DNA of 64,000 nucleotides from Tetrapyrgos nigripes (GCA_013368315.1 JAACJM010000109.1:124001-188000), one strand, 5' to 3'; counted from the first letter of the stretch, positions 1 to 11,060 are shown. Made by a program: numbers and translations. The notes: generated by a model not told the origin, from the letters alone.

Positions 1-591
1 CGGGTTATATGGTCAGATGAGACTAAAATCAATCGGTTTGGGTCAGATGGGCAGCAGTTTGTGTGGGGTAGGATAGGTGAATCCATGGGAGAGAGAGATG
101 TGGTGGAAACAGTCAAATTTGGAGAAGGAAATATCATGGTGTGGGGGTGTATGGGATGGGATGGACCTGGAAACATGGCAGAGGTTGAGGGAAGGATGGA
201 TGCAGAGCAGTATGTGGACATTTTGGAGAACAATCTTCTGGAGAGCATAGATCGTTTGGGTGTTGATCCAGAGATGGCCATTTTTTCAGCAGGATAACGA
301 TCCAAAACACAAGTCAAAACTAGCCACCAAATGGTTTGAGGACAACAAAATCCATTGCATGAGCTGGCCTGCTCAGTCTCCGACCTAAACCCCATTGAAC
401 ACCTCTGGACAACCCTCAAATGCAAACTCAACAAGTATGATACAGCACCATCTGGAGTTTGGGAAATATGGGATAGAGCAGCAGAAAAGTGGGTGGAAAT
501 CACAGAAGAGGATTGTCAGAAATTGATCAGGAGTATGCCTAGAAGGATTAAAGCTGTTTTGAAGGCTAAAGGAGGGCATACCAAGTACTGA
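1..591 (+). pseudogene. Tc1/mariner DD34E transposase, frameshifted
   Basis: The C-terminal two thirds of a transposase that cuts and pastes the element as a DDE enzyme. Frame 1 opens with VIWSDETKI, which holds the first catalytic Asp. The second Asp lies in FQQDNDPKH near 290-315 and the Glu in LNPIEHLW near 380-410, the DD34E spacing of Tc1-like enzymes. Two lesions break the frame. An extra T in the six-T run at about 281-286 ends the first frame at 297. A missing base near 378, between the tryptophan-proline stretch and DLNPIE, shifts the reading again. The C-terminus ends at 591. All three catalytic residues are still recognisable, so decay is recent, but no active protein can be made. 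Confidence 0.85.
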
Positions 592-831
592 GCAAGCACT
601 TTCTGTATTTTAAGGCATATGTCAAAAAATTGTCCAAATGACTTGCCATTTTAAATTGAGTATATATCCATGGGTATTTGACCAAATAACACAAAACAAG
701 AAGATTATCATAGCACTTATCAAGGGCTTTCAGGCCATCATTGACCATTTTGTCTCATCTCTATTCAGTAGCTCTATAATTGACAATCTCTGCAAAAGTA
801 TGAAACATGTGGACAATTTTTTTGCCCACTG
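1..831 (+). mobile_element. Tc1/mariner DNA transposon, decayed, 5' end outside window
   Basis: The right half of a Tc1/mariner element. The transposase remnant fills 1-591. The segment ends with a terminal inverted repeat at about 800-831 (reverse complement begins CAGTGGGCAAAAAAATTG), followed by the TA dinucleotide at 832-833 expected as target duplication. The sequence directly after the TA is coding sequence of a plus-strand Ty3/gypsy element, so the transposon appears to have jumped into that retroelement. The left terminal repeat lies outside the window and cannot be checked. Confidence 0.8.
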
Positions 832-833
832 TA

Positions 834-1290
834 CTTACCCAGATCCGAGTAGGATCGCATCAAGAGACTATTAATCTATCCGTGGTTTCTGTTTCTTATC
901 CTGTTATCCTCGGATTAGACTGGCTTCGTGCACATAATCCTTTTATTGATTGGCACGCTGATTCTTTATCTCTCAGATGTTGTGGTTTCCCTTCTTCGAC
1001 GGTTTTTGCTAAAGGCCTTGGTCTTACGCCCAGCCAGTCGCTCAATACTGTACGTGTCGGACTAGGCCTTGGTCTACTCGCGACTCCTCTGCTTTCTTCT
1101 CGTACGCTTTCTTCTCAAGATCCTTCTTCTATTCCTTCTATTCCTTCTGTTGTTCCTTCTAATTCTTATTCTGATATTCCTGTTGATTCGAAACATCATT
1201 CTTTTCTTGCCGCATTTGTTCATCATAACGGTTATGGAAATTCTTGTTCTACTCGTTTTGTTTCTCCTATTTCTTTTGATCCGTTCGTGC
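834..1290 (+). pseudogene. Ty3/gypsy element A: protease/linker piece of pol
   Basis: Plus-strand polyprotein fragment. The clearest signature is ILGLDWLRAHNPFIDW at about 910-955, the segment that follows the retropepsin domain in fungal Ty3/gypsy polyproteins. It then runs into a Ser/Pro-rich linker. The frame stays open to 1,601, but beyond about 1,290 it only mirrors the integrase gene of the opposite-strand element B, so the true end is somewhere around 1,190-1,300. The rest of the same polyprotein resumes near 7,435 at the start of the reverse transcriptase. The segment that normally lies between them is missing. The left side is cut by the Tc1 element at 833. Confidence 0.7.
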
Positions 1291-4200
1291 CTTCGATAAA
1301 CAGTCTTAGTCTTCTGGCGTGCACTTCTCCTTCTATCCGGACCCCTTCCAACGTCTCCAGTCTGTATGAATTCACGTTTCTCCCCACCACTTTGCATGGT
1401 ACTGACCATAATGGAACTAGTTTGCGTTCGTTTCTGAATGTGTTGAATAGATCTCCCCTTTTCACTTGTACCAGATCACCTTTTTTGAATGTCACCTCTT
1501 TTTTCGTTTGTTTCCTAACCGCTCTATTGAATATGGATTTCCTTTTGTGTGCATGTCGTACGACTTCTTCATATCTGTCTACACGCTGCTGTTCCACATA
1601 GGCTGCGTTGACGGCAACATCATGTTGTGTTACCGCTGATGTTGCAATCTCGAATGGAGTTTTTGGAGTGTTGACTGCGATCCCCAGCAGTAGTTCCTTG
1701 GGTGAGTAATGGAGGGCCGGAAGGGTTCTGTGGTTGAGTATGCTAACTGCTTTGTCCAGGTATTCTGGCCACTTTTCCGGTAATGATTCCCAAGACATCT
1801 TCTTGAAGTGTTCGGATTCGACATTAAGGTCCGGTGCGACGAGGCGTTTCAGGATGTGTAGCAGGAGTTTATTGGTGCCTTATACAAGTCCGTTAACCCA
1901 GGCGGAATATGCTGGCGTGAATCTCTGTTTAATGCCGTGTTCTTCGCAGAACTTGGCTACTTCTTGGTTTTTGAAGTGGGATCCATTGTCGGACATGAAG
2001 GTATCTGGTTCGGTGTAGAGTCGGCATATTTCTCCCAAACTCTCTAGCGTTGTTTTCGCCGTTCCCTTTTTCTTGAACTTGAATGCCCAAACGTGTTGTG
2101 AGAATCCGTCAATGTATACTCCGAGCTGATTCCAACCCCCTTTCCCTTTAGACATTGACAGGTAGTCTCCGGCCAACAGTTCAAAAGGATGACGTCGTGT
2201 GATTGGCTCCAAGAGCGAATTTAGGTGGGACGCACCAAAATTCGCGCAGCGTCCGCATCCCTTTATGCCTTCCACAATTGCCTTATCCAGCCCTGGGCAC
2301 CACACTTTGTCGAGTAATGCCATCTTCACCAAATCCCTTCCGAAATGCCCTCCTTGCTCATGTTCCTTCCTTGCCAGTTCTACCGCTTCTTTCCACGTTA
2401 CACATTCCACCTTGGTTCGTGCTCGAATGCTCTTGGAGCTTCCCACACGCCATAATTTCCTGCTTTCGTCATCGATCATGTATCCTTTTGCGCGGTGTCT
2501 GGCTCTATGTTTTCGCGTGTAGGATCCCGTCAGCTGCAGCTTCTCTAATGCCTCTATGACCTCCACAAAAGTTCTCTCCTCTCTGAATCTCTCTTTCATG
2601 TCTTCATACCTGCTCCTCTGTTCTTGCACCTGACAAATGTCGTTGACCAGTCCCCTACTGATCTCCCAATCCTCTGAAACTGTCCACTCGCTACCGTCTC
2701 CCTCTTCCCTTGGCTTGCCTTCCCACTTCCTGCTCAACCCATCTGCTACCACATTTAGCCTTCCCGGTATGTGTCTTACATCTACAATGCAATAAGACAT
2801 GATGCCATCACGCCAGCGAGCATGTGCGGCGTTCAGTTCTCTATTGTTTAGAACGTCACGCAAGGCTTGGCAGTCCGTTTCGATTTCCACTGGAAAGCCC
2901 CAAATAACATCCGAGAACTTGTCGAGACTGAACTTCAAGGCTGCGAACTCGAGTAGGAATGGCTTGTAACGGCGTTCTGATGTTGATGTTCGTTTAGATG
3001 CGAAGGCTATGGGGAATCGCTTCTCCACGATGGTGCCGTCTTTTTTGTTTACTTTCATCCGTTGTGATAGGACTGCCACAAACCCTTCTTTGCATCCATC
3101 TGATGTGACAATGAAGTTTGACCCATCCCACTGTGGTGCCTTTAGTACTGGCTCTGATGTTAATGCCGCCTTTAGTTCTAGGAATGCTTTCGCCTGTTTT
3201 TCACCCCATTTATCCTTCAGTTTGTGGTTGGACATTGCTGTTCTCCACACACTCTTTCCACATCCCTTGGGAACATCCACCTCCTTCAATAGATCTCGTA
3301 AGGGTCCTTCCTTTCTCGCATAATCTTTTACCAGGTCGCGGAAATGTCCTGTTAGCCCGAGGAACGAAGACAAGTGTAATGCGTCGTCTGGTACTGGCCA
3401 GTCGACAATAGCTGTGAGCTTTGCAGGATCGGTTGTGACTCCTTCACTGGTTACTTTGGCACCTGCGAAGATTCCTTCAGAGACGAAAAACTCCGATTTG
3501 GCTGCCGATAGTGAGAGGTTTTTGTCCCGTACACATTCAAAGATTCTTCTCAGCTTCCCCATCATTTCCCCAAAGCTGTTCGCTGCCGTCCCTCCATCGT
3601 CTACGAAGAGTTGAATGGTGCCGTCTCCAAGTAGATCACTCAGGTTCTCTACGGTTAGGTGTGCGAAGGTTGACGGTGCACCCGTGAGCCCAAACGGCAT
3701 TCGTATATACCAGAAATAACCTCTTCCTTCGACGTAGAACGCAGTGTACGGTCTGGATTCCGGTGCGACCTCTACTGCGTAAAATCCCGATGCAAAGTCA
3801 AAGAATGACAAATAACGGTGTCCGCTGAGTGCTTGTTGTTTAGTCCTGATGTCTCCTTGGGCATTGGTGCGATTTCCGTGTATTTATTGACTTCTGCAAA
3901 ATTTTGACAGATTCTCCACTTTGTTGGTTTCGTGGAGTTGTCTTGGGGTGTTATATTTTCGCTTGGTTCTGGTCGTGGGGGTAGATTCTGGAATTGGGAT
4001 GGTAATCCGGCTGCTACGCACTGGTCGTTGATCCGATGTTGTAGTTCTTCTAGAGACAATCCACCTTTTTCGTGAGCCTTTTTCGCCAACGTAGTTGGTG
4101 ATACGCATTTGACGTCGTCTGGCTTTACATGCTGGATGATTCCTGCTTCCAGCAGTTCATCGAGTTTCGCATGCAGATATTCTCGTTGTGGTGGTGTTAG

Positions 4201-5703
4201 TCGCTTTTGCCCTACTTTAGTTCGCATTTTCACTCCTTCCGGTATATTGAGTTTGTGTACTGCCTCGTTAACTGGGCGTACTTCCCCAACGGAGAGTGCA
4301 AAGCAGTCTGCATATTCTGCGATCAGCTTCTCCACTTGACTTCGTTCTTCCATTGTTAGGTCATCCCCGACCTTTACCAACTTGAGTATTTCTCGCACGC
4401 GTTCTGGGTTGAATGCTCCTTGTTCCCCTTCATTTCGAGTGTAGATTGATCCGTTTGGCACATCATTGTCCAATGCTTCAGGTATGATGTCGGATCCGGG
4501 TGAGTAATCCATGGTTTCGCCTGACTCTACGAAATGTATGTATGGGTAATCATTGTCTGTTGGAGTGATACCGTCAGCAACGCTCTCGGATTTGGGATCA
4601 ACAGTGTTGGGAACTCCCCTGGAGGGGGGTTCGTTACTACCCCCCAATGAGTTTTCTCGCTTTCGCATACGCTTTAGGTTTCGGAATGCCTTCCTCATCT
4701 CCCCTATCGTGCTTTGACCTTTCCCCCACTGGTACCTTAACCTGCCCATATCTTTATTGTATCGCCTTCTGTTTTGTCTCCATTCTGCCTTCCTTTCCTT
4801 TCCACGCTGCTTCAACTTCTCTGCCAACTCCTTCCTCCGTCGTGTATCTCGTTCCTGTGGTGTTTCAAACACGAACGAATATGGTGCTGATGTTCTTCTC
4901 GTTTCCTGTGTGGTGTTGTGAGTGGGTATCTCATCCTCTTTGGTGAACGGCAATGTTGGAACTTCCCTGTCCCGGGGGGTATCTGTGTCCTCAGATACCC
5001 CACCTTTGTTACATGCGTCGCCATGCGGCTTAATTATTATGTTCGGTTTCTGCTCCATTGGTAGCTTTGCTACTTCCTCCAGTATTGGGGTTTGGTGCAG
5101 ATCTCCCTTCATAACCTCCCTACTCCTCTCCACTATCCTCTCTTCGTCCTCTACTTCCTCCATTGCTACTGTCATGATTCTTTCTTTTGTCTTCACCTCT
5201 TTCCCCAATCCTTCGTTGAATATTGTTCTTGATTCTTTTCCCACTTTCATTTGTATGGTGTCATTTTCGTATTCGTGTATGGCTTTGAATCGTTGGAGCA
5301 ATGGTTTCCCGAAAAGTAAGTTCCAGCTTCCTCCGCTGTCAAAAACCTCGAATGATCCTTCCACTTCCAGGCCTTTCACCCTAACCTTGCCGTTCCAGCT
5401 TGCAATCGCGGGTATAATGCGACCGTCTGCCATGCGCATGGCTTTAGTCGACGTGCTCCATCCATTTATCTTCTGGCGTAGTCTGTTATAGACTTCGACA
5501 TCCATGCAAGCTGCCATGGCACCATCGTCGACTAGTGCTGGTACCCATGCTGCCTTTTTGTTTCCATCTACCAGTTCAACTGACATGTTGAATGGTTTGC
5601 TTGTACGGCTTAGCATGCTTTCCACAGTATGCACATCCAGAATATCATTCTCTGATATATACATGCAGTCACTGTTCACGAAAGAGTCCGTCACCTGGGT
5701 CAT
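1240..5703 (-). pseudogene. Element B pol: protease-RT-RNaseH-integrase, broken twice
   Basis: Reads from ATG 5,703 leftwards. The protease has the active-site triplet in ALVDDGAMAACM and NLLFGKPLLQRF further on. Reverse transcriptase follows (MPFGLTGAPSTFAHLT, catalytic box FVDDGG near 3,605), then RNase H (FIVTSDGCKEGFVAVLSQ ... VADGLSRK) and integrase with an HHCC region (HEQGGHFGRD ... CGRC), Asp in LLAGDYLSM and Asp in FMSDNGSHF. Lesion one is a missing base near 3,858-3,862 between the RT N-terminus and SFFDFASGFYAVEV. Lesion two is a TAA stop at about 1,880-1,882, exactly where the third catalytic residue (Glu) of the integrase should be. The frame continues past it through MSWESLPEKWPEYL to the domain GDLVQVKRGD ... 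VHARRL near 1,310. Confidence 0.85.
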
Positions 5704-5804
5704 ACGGTTGCCATTTACTCCGTTGACCCTTCCCCATTTCCCGCCTTGTATCCCGCAAACAAATCCTCTTCGCTCTCCACCAAATTTATCCGGATCGAGT
5801 TGGT

Positions 5805-6239
5805 TCAGCCCAATTCCCTTTGTCCGAATGCCCTAAAATCTCCTTCCTTCTTTCTAATCGTGGTTGAGGATGTGCAAGGGTTTAGGCGTCCATCGGCTCC
5901 TTTACCATGCCAGTTTCCTCCACATTTGAAGCACTCTCCTGATCCTGGCTTCATCGTTCCGGGCTGGTATGGGAATGACATGTTTTCGTTGAAGGGAGCG
6001 TTAGAGTCGTATTTTTTGTGGAATTGGATGACGTCACTCTTCCAGTCTGCGAAGCCTTGGTCAGTAGCTGGACGTTGGATGTATGCGTCTATGCTAGCTC
6101 GTAACGTGGCTTTCTGTGCATCGTTGAAGGCAGGTAGACGTCTCGTTGCCAATCCACTGCGGCTTGGCGACTGTGGTGGGTTGCTGATCTGGGCGTTTGC
6201 TAGAGCACGCGCTAGTGGTTTGCTGGGTGTTTCTGGCAT
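5805..6239 (-). CDS. Element B nucleocapsid-like ORF with zinc knuckle
   Basis: A 144-residue ORF starting MPETPSKPLARALANAQ. Near its C-terminal third it has CFKCGGNWHGKGADGRLNPC, a CX2CX4H knuckle with the last Cys eleven residues after the His instead of the usual five. Such knuckles bind retroelement RNA during particle assembly. It lies between gag and pol in the same orientation and is probably the C-terminal half of Gag, separated by a stop or frame change at about 6,240-6,250. Confidence 0.65.
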   Translation of the reverse strand: MPETPSKPLARALANAQISNPPQSPSRSGLATRRLPAFNDAQKATLRASIDAYIQRPATDQGFADWKSDVIQFHKKYDSNAPFNENMSFPYQPGTMKPGSGECFKCGGNWHGKGADGRLNPCTSSTTIRKKEGDFRAFGQRELG

Positions 6240-6248
6240 GGGCGGTAA

Positions 6249-6830
6249 TCATGCGCTCCTTTCCTCCATCCTCTGCAATCTCTCCTCATCTTCCTTTGCA
6301 TCTTTGATAATCTGTATCTCCACCTTTTTAATTGCCTCCGTAAACTCCTTCCAATTCTTCGCATCAGCTGATACATTCCTTCTCAGGATTTTTGGCAGGT
6401 TTCCGTGCACCGATATGATGTCCGAGGCTGATTCTGCTATCTCTGCATCCTTTGCTATGTCCAGTAGACGGTTGGCAAACCGTTGGTGTGTCCATTCCTT
6501 GGTGTCATCGTCCCTCTTCCCTAACTCGTTCCAAGTGAGTTTCATGGCCAGTAGCTCCTTGCGATGGTCTGATGACGTGGGTTCGGCAACAACTGGTGCA
6601 GGGAATTCCTTTAGGAACTCTGCTTTGAACGTTTTCCAGTTTGCTTTTGTTGCGTCGTCAGTCTTTCCATACCACAAGTCGACCCTGCTACCTGCTTTGA
6701 ACATTAGGCTGATACTTTCTCCCATCTCTGCTTGTGGTGTTTGCATTCCCCTCAGGTATATCTCGGCATCCCTTAGAAAGTCCAAGGGGTTAGCTCTTCC
6801 TCCCGCGAACTTCGGGATGTTGGCTGTCAT
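6249..6830 (-). CDS. Element B gag (capsid-like) protein
   Basis: From the ATG at 6,830 this encodes 193 residues beginning MTANIPKFAGGRANPLDF, with a helical, charged make-up like the capsid region of Ty3/gypsy Gag proteins (WNELG, FANRLLDIAKD). The same frame is open upstream to about 7,223 with no ATG. That extension is Ser/Pro/Thr-rich and includes RPRDSKGRF, so the natural Gag was probably longer and its start has been lost or lies before a stop at 7,224-7,226. It is followed after 9 bases by the zinc-knuckle ORF. Confidence 0.7.
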   Translation of the reverse strand: MTANIPKFAGGRANPLDFLRDAEIYLRGMQTPQAEMGESISLMFKAGSRVDLWYGKTDDATKANWKTFKAEFLKEFPAPVVAEPTSSDHRKELLAMKLTWNELGKRDDDTKEWTHQRFANRLLDIAKDAEIAESASDIISVHGNLPKILRRNVSADAKNWKEFTEAIKKVEIQIIKDAKEDEERLQRMEERSA

Positions 6831-7269
6831 GTGACGGTTGCTAGATTTCGGTGTTGGTGTTGTATCTGGTTCGTCTGGTACAGAAGGTGTGCGTGATGGG
6901 ATTCGCGAGTGAGGTGCTGATGGTCGTAATAGGACTCTGGTACGATGGATATAGTCTAACCAAGATTCAGTTGGGCTTTTTTCGTATGGATCTGCGGGTG
7001 CTGTGCCAGGTGGCGGTGAAGTCGGTGGCGTGTATCTGTCTTCGATGGATGCGGCGCTGTCTGCTGATTGCTCTGTCAGCGACGATTCTGTCAGCGACGA
7101 CTCGGTGGATAGTGTGGCTGATGTGGTGGCTGTGGACGTGTTCGGTAGAAAGCGACCTTTACTGTCTCGAGGTCTGTTTCGCGCAATTTTGTCTTTTATT
7201 CGGTGCTTGGTTTCGTTTACGTGTTATCGTATCCGTTGTGCCTATGCGATTGCTCTGCGTGTGGTTCGA

Positions 7270-7287
7270 ATCCTGCTCTCGTCACCA
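7270..7287 (-). other. tRNA primer binding site of element B
   Basis: On the plus strand this is ATCCTGCTCTCGTCACCA, preceded by GGTTCGA, so the last ~25 bases look like the T-loop, acceptor strand and CCA tail of a tRNA. On the minus strand it starts TGGTGACGAG, the form expected for a retrotransposon primer binding site at the inner LTR edge. The inferred donor tRNA would begin GACGAGA; I cannot name it safely (a serine tRNA is possible). Confidence 0.75.
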
Positions 7288-7434
7288 AGATGAAGTAGCC
7301 AGATGCGACAATGAGTAGATGATGTGATTTGTTCACTACGCCTCGCAAGGCTCTACTGTACCTAAAGCTACTAGCAAACATGTACAAACATCGGCTAACT
7401 CTTACAGAATCTTACAGAACTCCCTACTACAACG
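7288..7434 (-). repeat. 5' LTR of element B (short, limits inferred)
   Basis: Inferred from its position upstream of the primer binding site. On the minus strand it would start TGTAGTAGGG at 7,434 and end at 7,288, about 147 bp. Element A coding sequence (VHNNLRRGHIRSS) begins right after its outer edge. No second copy exists in the window to verify the limits. Confidence 0.4.
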
Positions 7435-10400
7435 TTCATAACAATCTTCGTCGCGGTCACATTCGTTCTTCTTCGTCTTCGGCTGGGGCCCCCATTCTGT
7501 TTATCCGCAAGAAGACTGGAGAAATCCGTCTCTGTGTTGATTATCGGGGTCTCAACGCCATTACGAAAAAGAATCGATACCCCCTTCCATTAGTTGACGA
7601 CCTGCTCGATCGCGTAAGCGGTTGTTCAGTGTTTTCAATTATCGACCTTAAATCCGCATACGCCCATCTTCGTATTCGAGAAGGTGATGAATGGAAAACC
7701 GCATTCCGTACTCACCTTGGGCTATTCGAACATCTGGTCGTTCCCTATGGTCTAACCAATGCTCCAGCAGCTTGGCAGGCTTTCATCCAAGACGTCCTTT
7801 CGGATCTCATCGACATCTGCTGCGTTGTCTATCTTGATGACATCTTAGTTTTTTCAACATCCGAGGAAGAACATCACCGTCATGTGGGGATGGTCCTAGA
7901 CCGTCTTCGCGATGCCTCCTTATATGCAAATCCTCGGAAATGCGAATTCGACCGTTCGGAAGTCGAATTTCTCGGATATGTCATTAGCGCAGATGGTCTC
8001 AAGATGAATCCCAAGAAGCTTTCGACTATCGTTGATTGGCCAATCCCTTCTACTCTCAAAGAACTTCAATCATTTCTTGGTTTTGCCAATTTTTATCGTC
8101 GTTTCGTCAAGGATTACTCTCGAATCACTCTCCCCCTCACTTCTCTCACTCATAAATCCACTCCCTTCATCTTCTCCGACACTTGTATCAACGCATTTAA
8201 TCATCTCAAATCCCTTTTCACTTCCGCACCAGTACTCTCACATTTCCAACCATCCCTTCCTATCACCCTGTCTACTGACGCCTCCGATTTCGCAATCTCT
8301 TCCGTACTTCAACAACCCGATTCCGATGGAAATCTTCACCCTGTGGCATTTTTCTCACGCAAACTGTCACCGGCTGAAATCAACTACGCTATCCACGATA
8401 AAGAGTTGTTGGCGGTTGTAGAAGCTTTCAAAGAGAATAGGCATTGGTTATCAGGTTCCCCCTTCCCAATTCGAGTCGTTTGTGATCATAAAAATCTTGA
8501 ATATTTCATGCGCTCACAGTTATTGAATCGCAGACAGGCTCGATGGTCAATGTTCCTTTCGGAATTTGACTTTCAATTACATTGGGCTTCAGGGAAGGAA
8601 AACGTCGCTGATTCAGCTTCTAGACGAGCGGACTATGTCCCTCAGAAGGAGGATGAACAACGAACCAATCAGCTACGTATTGTCCTTTCTACTTACAACA
8701 CTTTTCCTCTTTTTAATTTTGAATCTATTTCTTCTTTCGAGTCTCCTTCTTCTCAATTCAAGTCTACTATTGATGCATTCTCTACTATTACTCTCGACAA
8801 TTCTTATTTACTTGATCGCTTCCTTACTGCATACAGGGAGGATTCGAGTTGGAGAATTGCTATAGCCCATGGAGATCAATCATTTCAGTTGCATCACGAC
8901 CTCGTCTTCCACAATCACCGTCTCTACGTCCCTCCGTCTCTCCGTCGTTCCATCCTCGAGTCCAGGCACGATAGCGTAATTTCTGGGCATCCCGGTCGCA
9001 CTCGTACTCTCAAGTTGGTCTCTCGAGACTATTCTTGGCCCGGGATGACCACTTACGTTCGTCGTTACGTTGAAGCCTGTGACACTTGTTCCAGAATTAA
9101 AACCCCACGTCATAAACCCTTCGGTCTCTTACAACCTCTCTCTATCCCCGAACGCCCCTGGCAAGCGATTACCATGGACTTCATTGTCAAACTACCTCTT
9201 TCCCATGGTTATGACTCTATCCTAGTCATTTGTGATCGTTTGACCCGTGCCGCACACTTCATTCCTTGCCGTGAGTCCATGACTGCGTCTGAACTCGCTT
9301 GGCTTTTCCTTGATCGTGTATTTCGACTGCATGGTCTTCCCCACTCCATCGTATCAGACCGAGGTTCACTATTCGTATCCAACTTCTGGAAATCACTACT
9401 CTCCCATTTGAACATCGACTCTCGTACATCGACGGCATATCACGCACAAACGGACGGATTGACAGAACGGACAAATCAAACGCTTGAGGCATACCTTCGA
9501 GCTTACATTTCCTATCAACAAGACGACTGGATTGATTACCTCCCTCTGGCCGAATTCGCATTCAATAACCACGAAAACTCCTCCACTCGACAAACTCCAT
9601 TCTTTGCCAACTTAGCTTACCATCCTACTTTTGAACCTTCCATTTCTTCTATTTCTACTGTCCCCGCGGCCGACGATCTTGCTAAACGGTTAGAATTCAT
9701 CCACGCCGAGCTCAAGGCCGAGTTACTTAGTTCGCAGGAACGTCAAGCAAAGTATTATGACGCCCGCCACATTGCTCAGCCACAGTACCAATCGGGACAA
9801 CTCGTATGGTTACTACGTCGTAATATTAGTTCCACTCGGCCCTCTGACAAGTTGGATCATCGTCGCCTTGGACCTTTCCCTATTGTTCGTGCTATCCACA
9901 ATCGTGCGTACTTACTTAAATTACCTTCTTATCTTTCTCGCCTTTATCCCGTCTTTCATGTTTCTCTTCTTGAGCCGTACAACGATCCCTCAGAATTTCA
10001 TCCCCATTCTGATCCTGTTCCTATTACTCTTCCTGATGACTCTTCTTCCATTCATTCTATCCTTGATATTCGCAAAATTGGTCAAAGATACGATTACTTA
10101 TGTCATTTCAATGATTCTGATTCTCATGATAATGATTCTTGGATTCCTTTATCTGAACTACCCTCTACATACAACCATCTCATCGAACGCTTCCATCGTC
10201 TCAACCCTCATGCCCCACATCCTCATGAATTACTTATTGATAAAACTTATGATACTACTATGATACAAACGGACTCGGATTCCATCATTCCAACTTCCGA
10301 CACTCCTTCAACTTCTGTTTCCATTCCTGATTTTGTTCCTCGTCCTTCATCTCCCAAACAAAAAACCGTCAAACCTCATTTAGATTATGTTCCTCCTACT

Positions 10401-10469
10401 CACTACGTTACACGTTCCAACCGTCGCTCAAAGCCCAAACCTCGCGACGACACAATCATTTTCTTTTGA
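7435..10469 (+). CDS. Ty3/gypsy element A: RT-RNaseH-integrase-chromodomain polyprotein
   Basis: A long uninterrupted pol segment that copies retroelement RNA into DNA and inserts it into chromatin. The open frame runs 7,329-10,469, but the first ~35 codons derive from the neighbouring element's LTR; recognisable RT begins about 7,435. Domains in order: reverse transcriptase with LCVDYRGLNAITKKNRYPLP and the catalytic box YLDD (about 7,830); RNase H starting at STDASDFAISSVL (about 8,270); HHCC zinc region (HDSVISGHPG ... CDTC); integrase core with Asp in MDFIVKLP, Asp in IVSDRGSLF and Glu in GLTERTNQTLEAY, so all three catalytic residues are present; then a GPFPIVRAIHNRAY segment and a chromodomain-like end with SWIPLSELP (about 10,140). 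It has no gag, protease or own start codon because element B sits upstream, so it cannot be autonomous. Confidence 0.9.
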
Positions 10470-10483
10470 ATTTTTTTTTTTTT

Positions 10484-10497
10484 CAGAGGGAGGATAA
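10484..10497 (+). other. Polypurine tract of element A
   Basis: A purine-rich run (CAGAGGGAGGATAA) lies 15 bases after the pol stop codon, behind a T-tract, and directly abuts a TGTAACG LTR start. This is the expected site for plus-strand DNA priming in an LTR retroelement. Confidence 0.7.
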
Positions 10498-11060
10498 TGT
10501 AACGATCTCCTCCATATCTAGCCATTTATCTTATTTATTTTGTCATTCTCTAACATGCGTCGTTCGTTACGTCTAGTTCTTACAAGTTTCATGTTTATTC
10601 GATCTTTTCGGATTTTAGTACTTAAGCTACGTATTTGTATCTTATTCTACAGTCAAATCAACTCCAATCATTCTTTTATTCCTTATTCGAGTCATTAGTA
10701 AAGGCCTTAGTCCTACATGCGGGCTCTTAGCTAGTACATATACGTACACTATGGATTGGGTCTGCGATAATATTCTCGAGAGATTTGCGAGCTCCAGGCT
10801 CTCTGTTGACGAGATAAGCGCGTACAAGATAGGGAAGTCCAGTTGCTTCAATGTTGCCACAGACTCGGATACCTCGACCAATTGCACAGCCACCTCAAAT
10901 TTCCGCCCCTATTTACACCACCACAAAGCATTGCACGCTACATCGTACGTCAATTTTCATCAATTCGAGCTTAAGGTATGTCTCAGAACTGATTTCAGAC
11001 TCTTTCATCCATTTCAACACAAGTTGTTCAAAATTTTCCTTGATATCGTACGATGCTACA
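10498..11060 (+). repeat. 3' LTR of Ty3/gypsy element A (end approximate)
   Basis: The LTR begins with TGTAACGATC immediately after the polypurine tract. Its far end is not fixed because the matching 5' LTR is outside the window. The best candidate end is CGATGCTACA at 11,051-11,060, which is roughly the inverse of the LTR start and ends in CA. No coding sequence is seen in it. Confidence 0.5.

Larger units (their letters stand above)
1240..7434 (-). mobile_element. Ty3/gypsy element B, nested in element A, 3' LTR missing
   Basis: A second LTR retroelement, read right to left: short LTR (7,288-7,434), primer binding site, gag (to 6,249), zinc-knuckle ORF (5,805-6,239), and pol with protease, RT, RNase H and integrase (5,703 to about 1,240). 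It splits element A, whose protease piece lies to its left and whose RT resumes at its right edge. After the integrase C-terminus the sequence passes straight into element A with no copy of the right-hand LTR, so the 3' LTR has been lost and the insertion deleted part of the host element. The proteins differ strongly from element A (different RT and protease boxes), so this is another lineage, not a second copy. Confidence 0.8.

Noticed and set aside
1069..1299. Plus-strand Leu/Ile-rich 76-codon frame and its Arg-rich minus-strand mirror (1,074-1,409)
   Set aside because: Both are shadow readings of the Ser/Pro-rich TCT/CTT linker of element A and of the element B integrase; composition is dictated by the pyrimidine-rich DNA.
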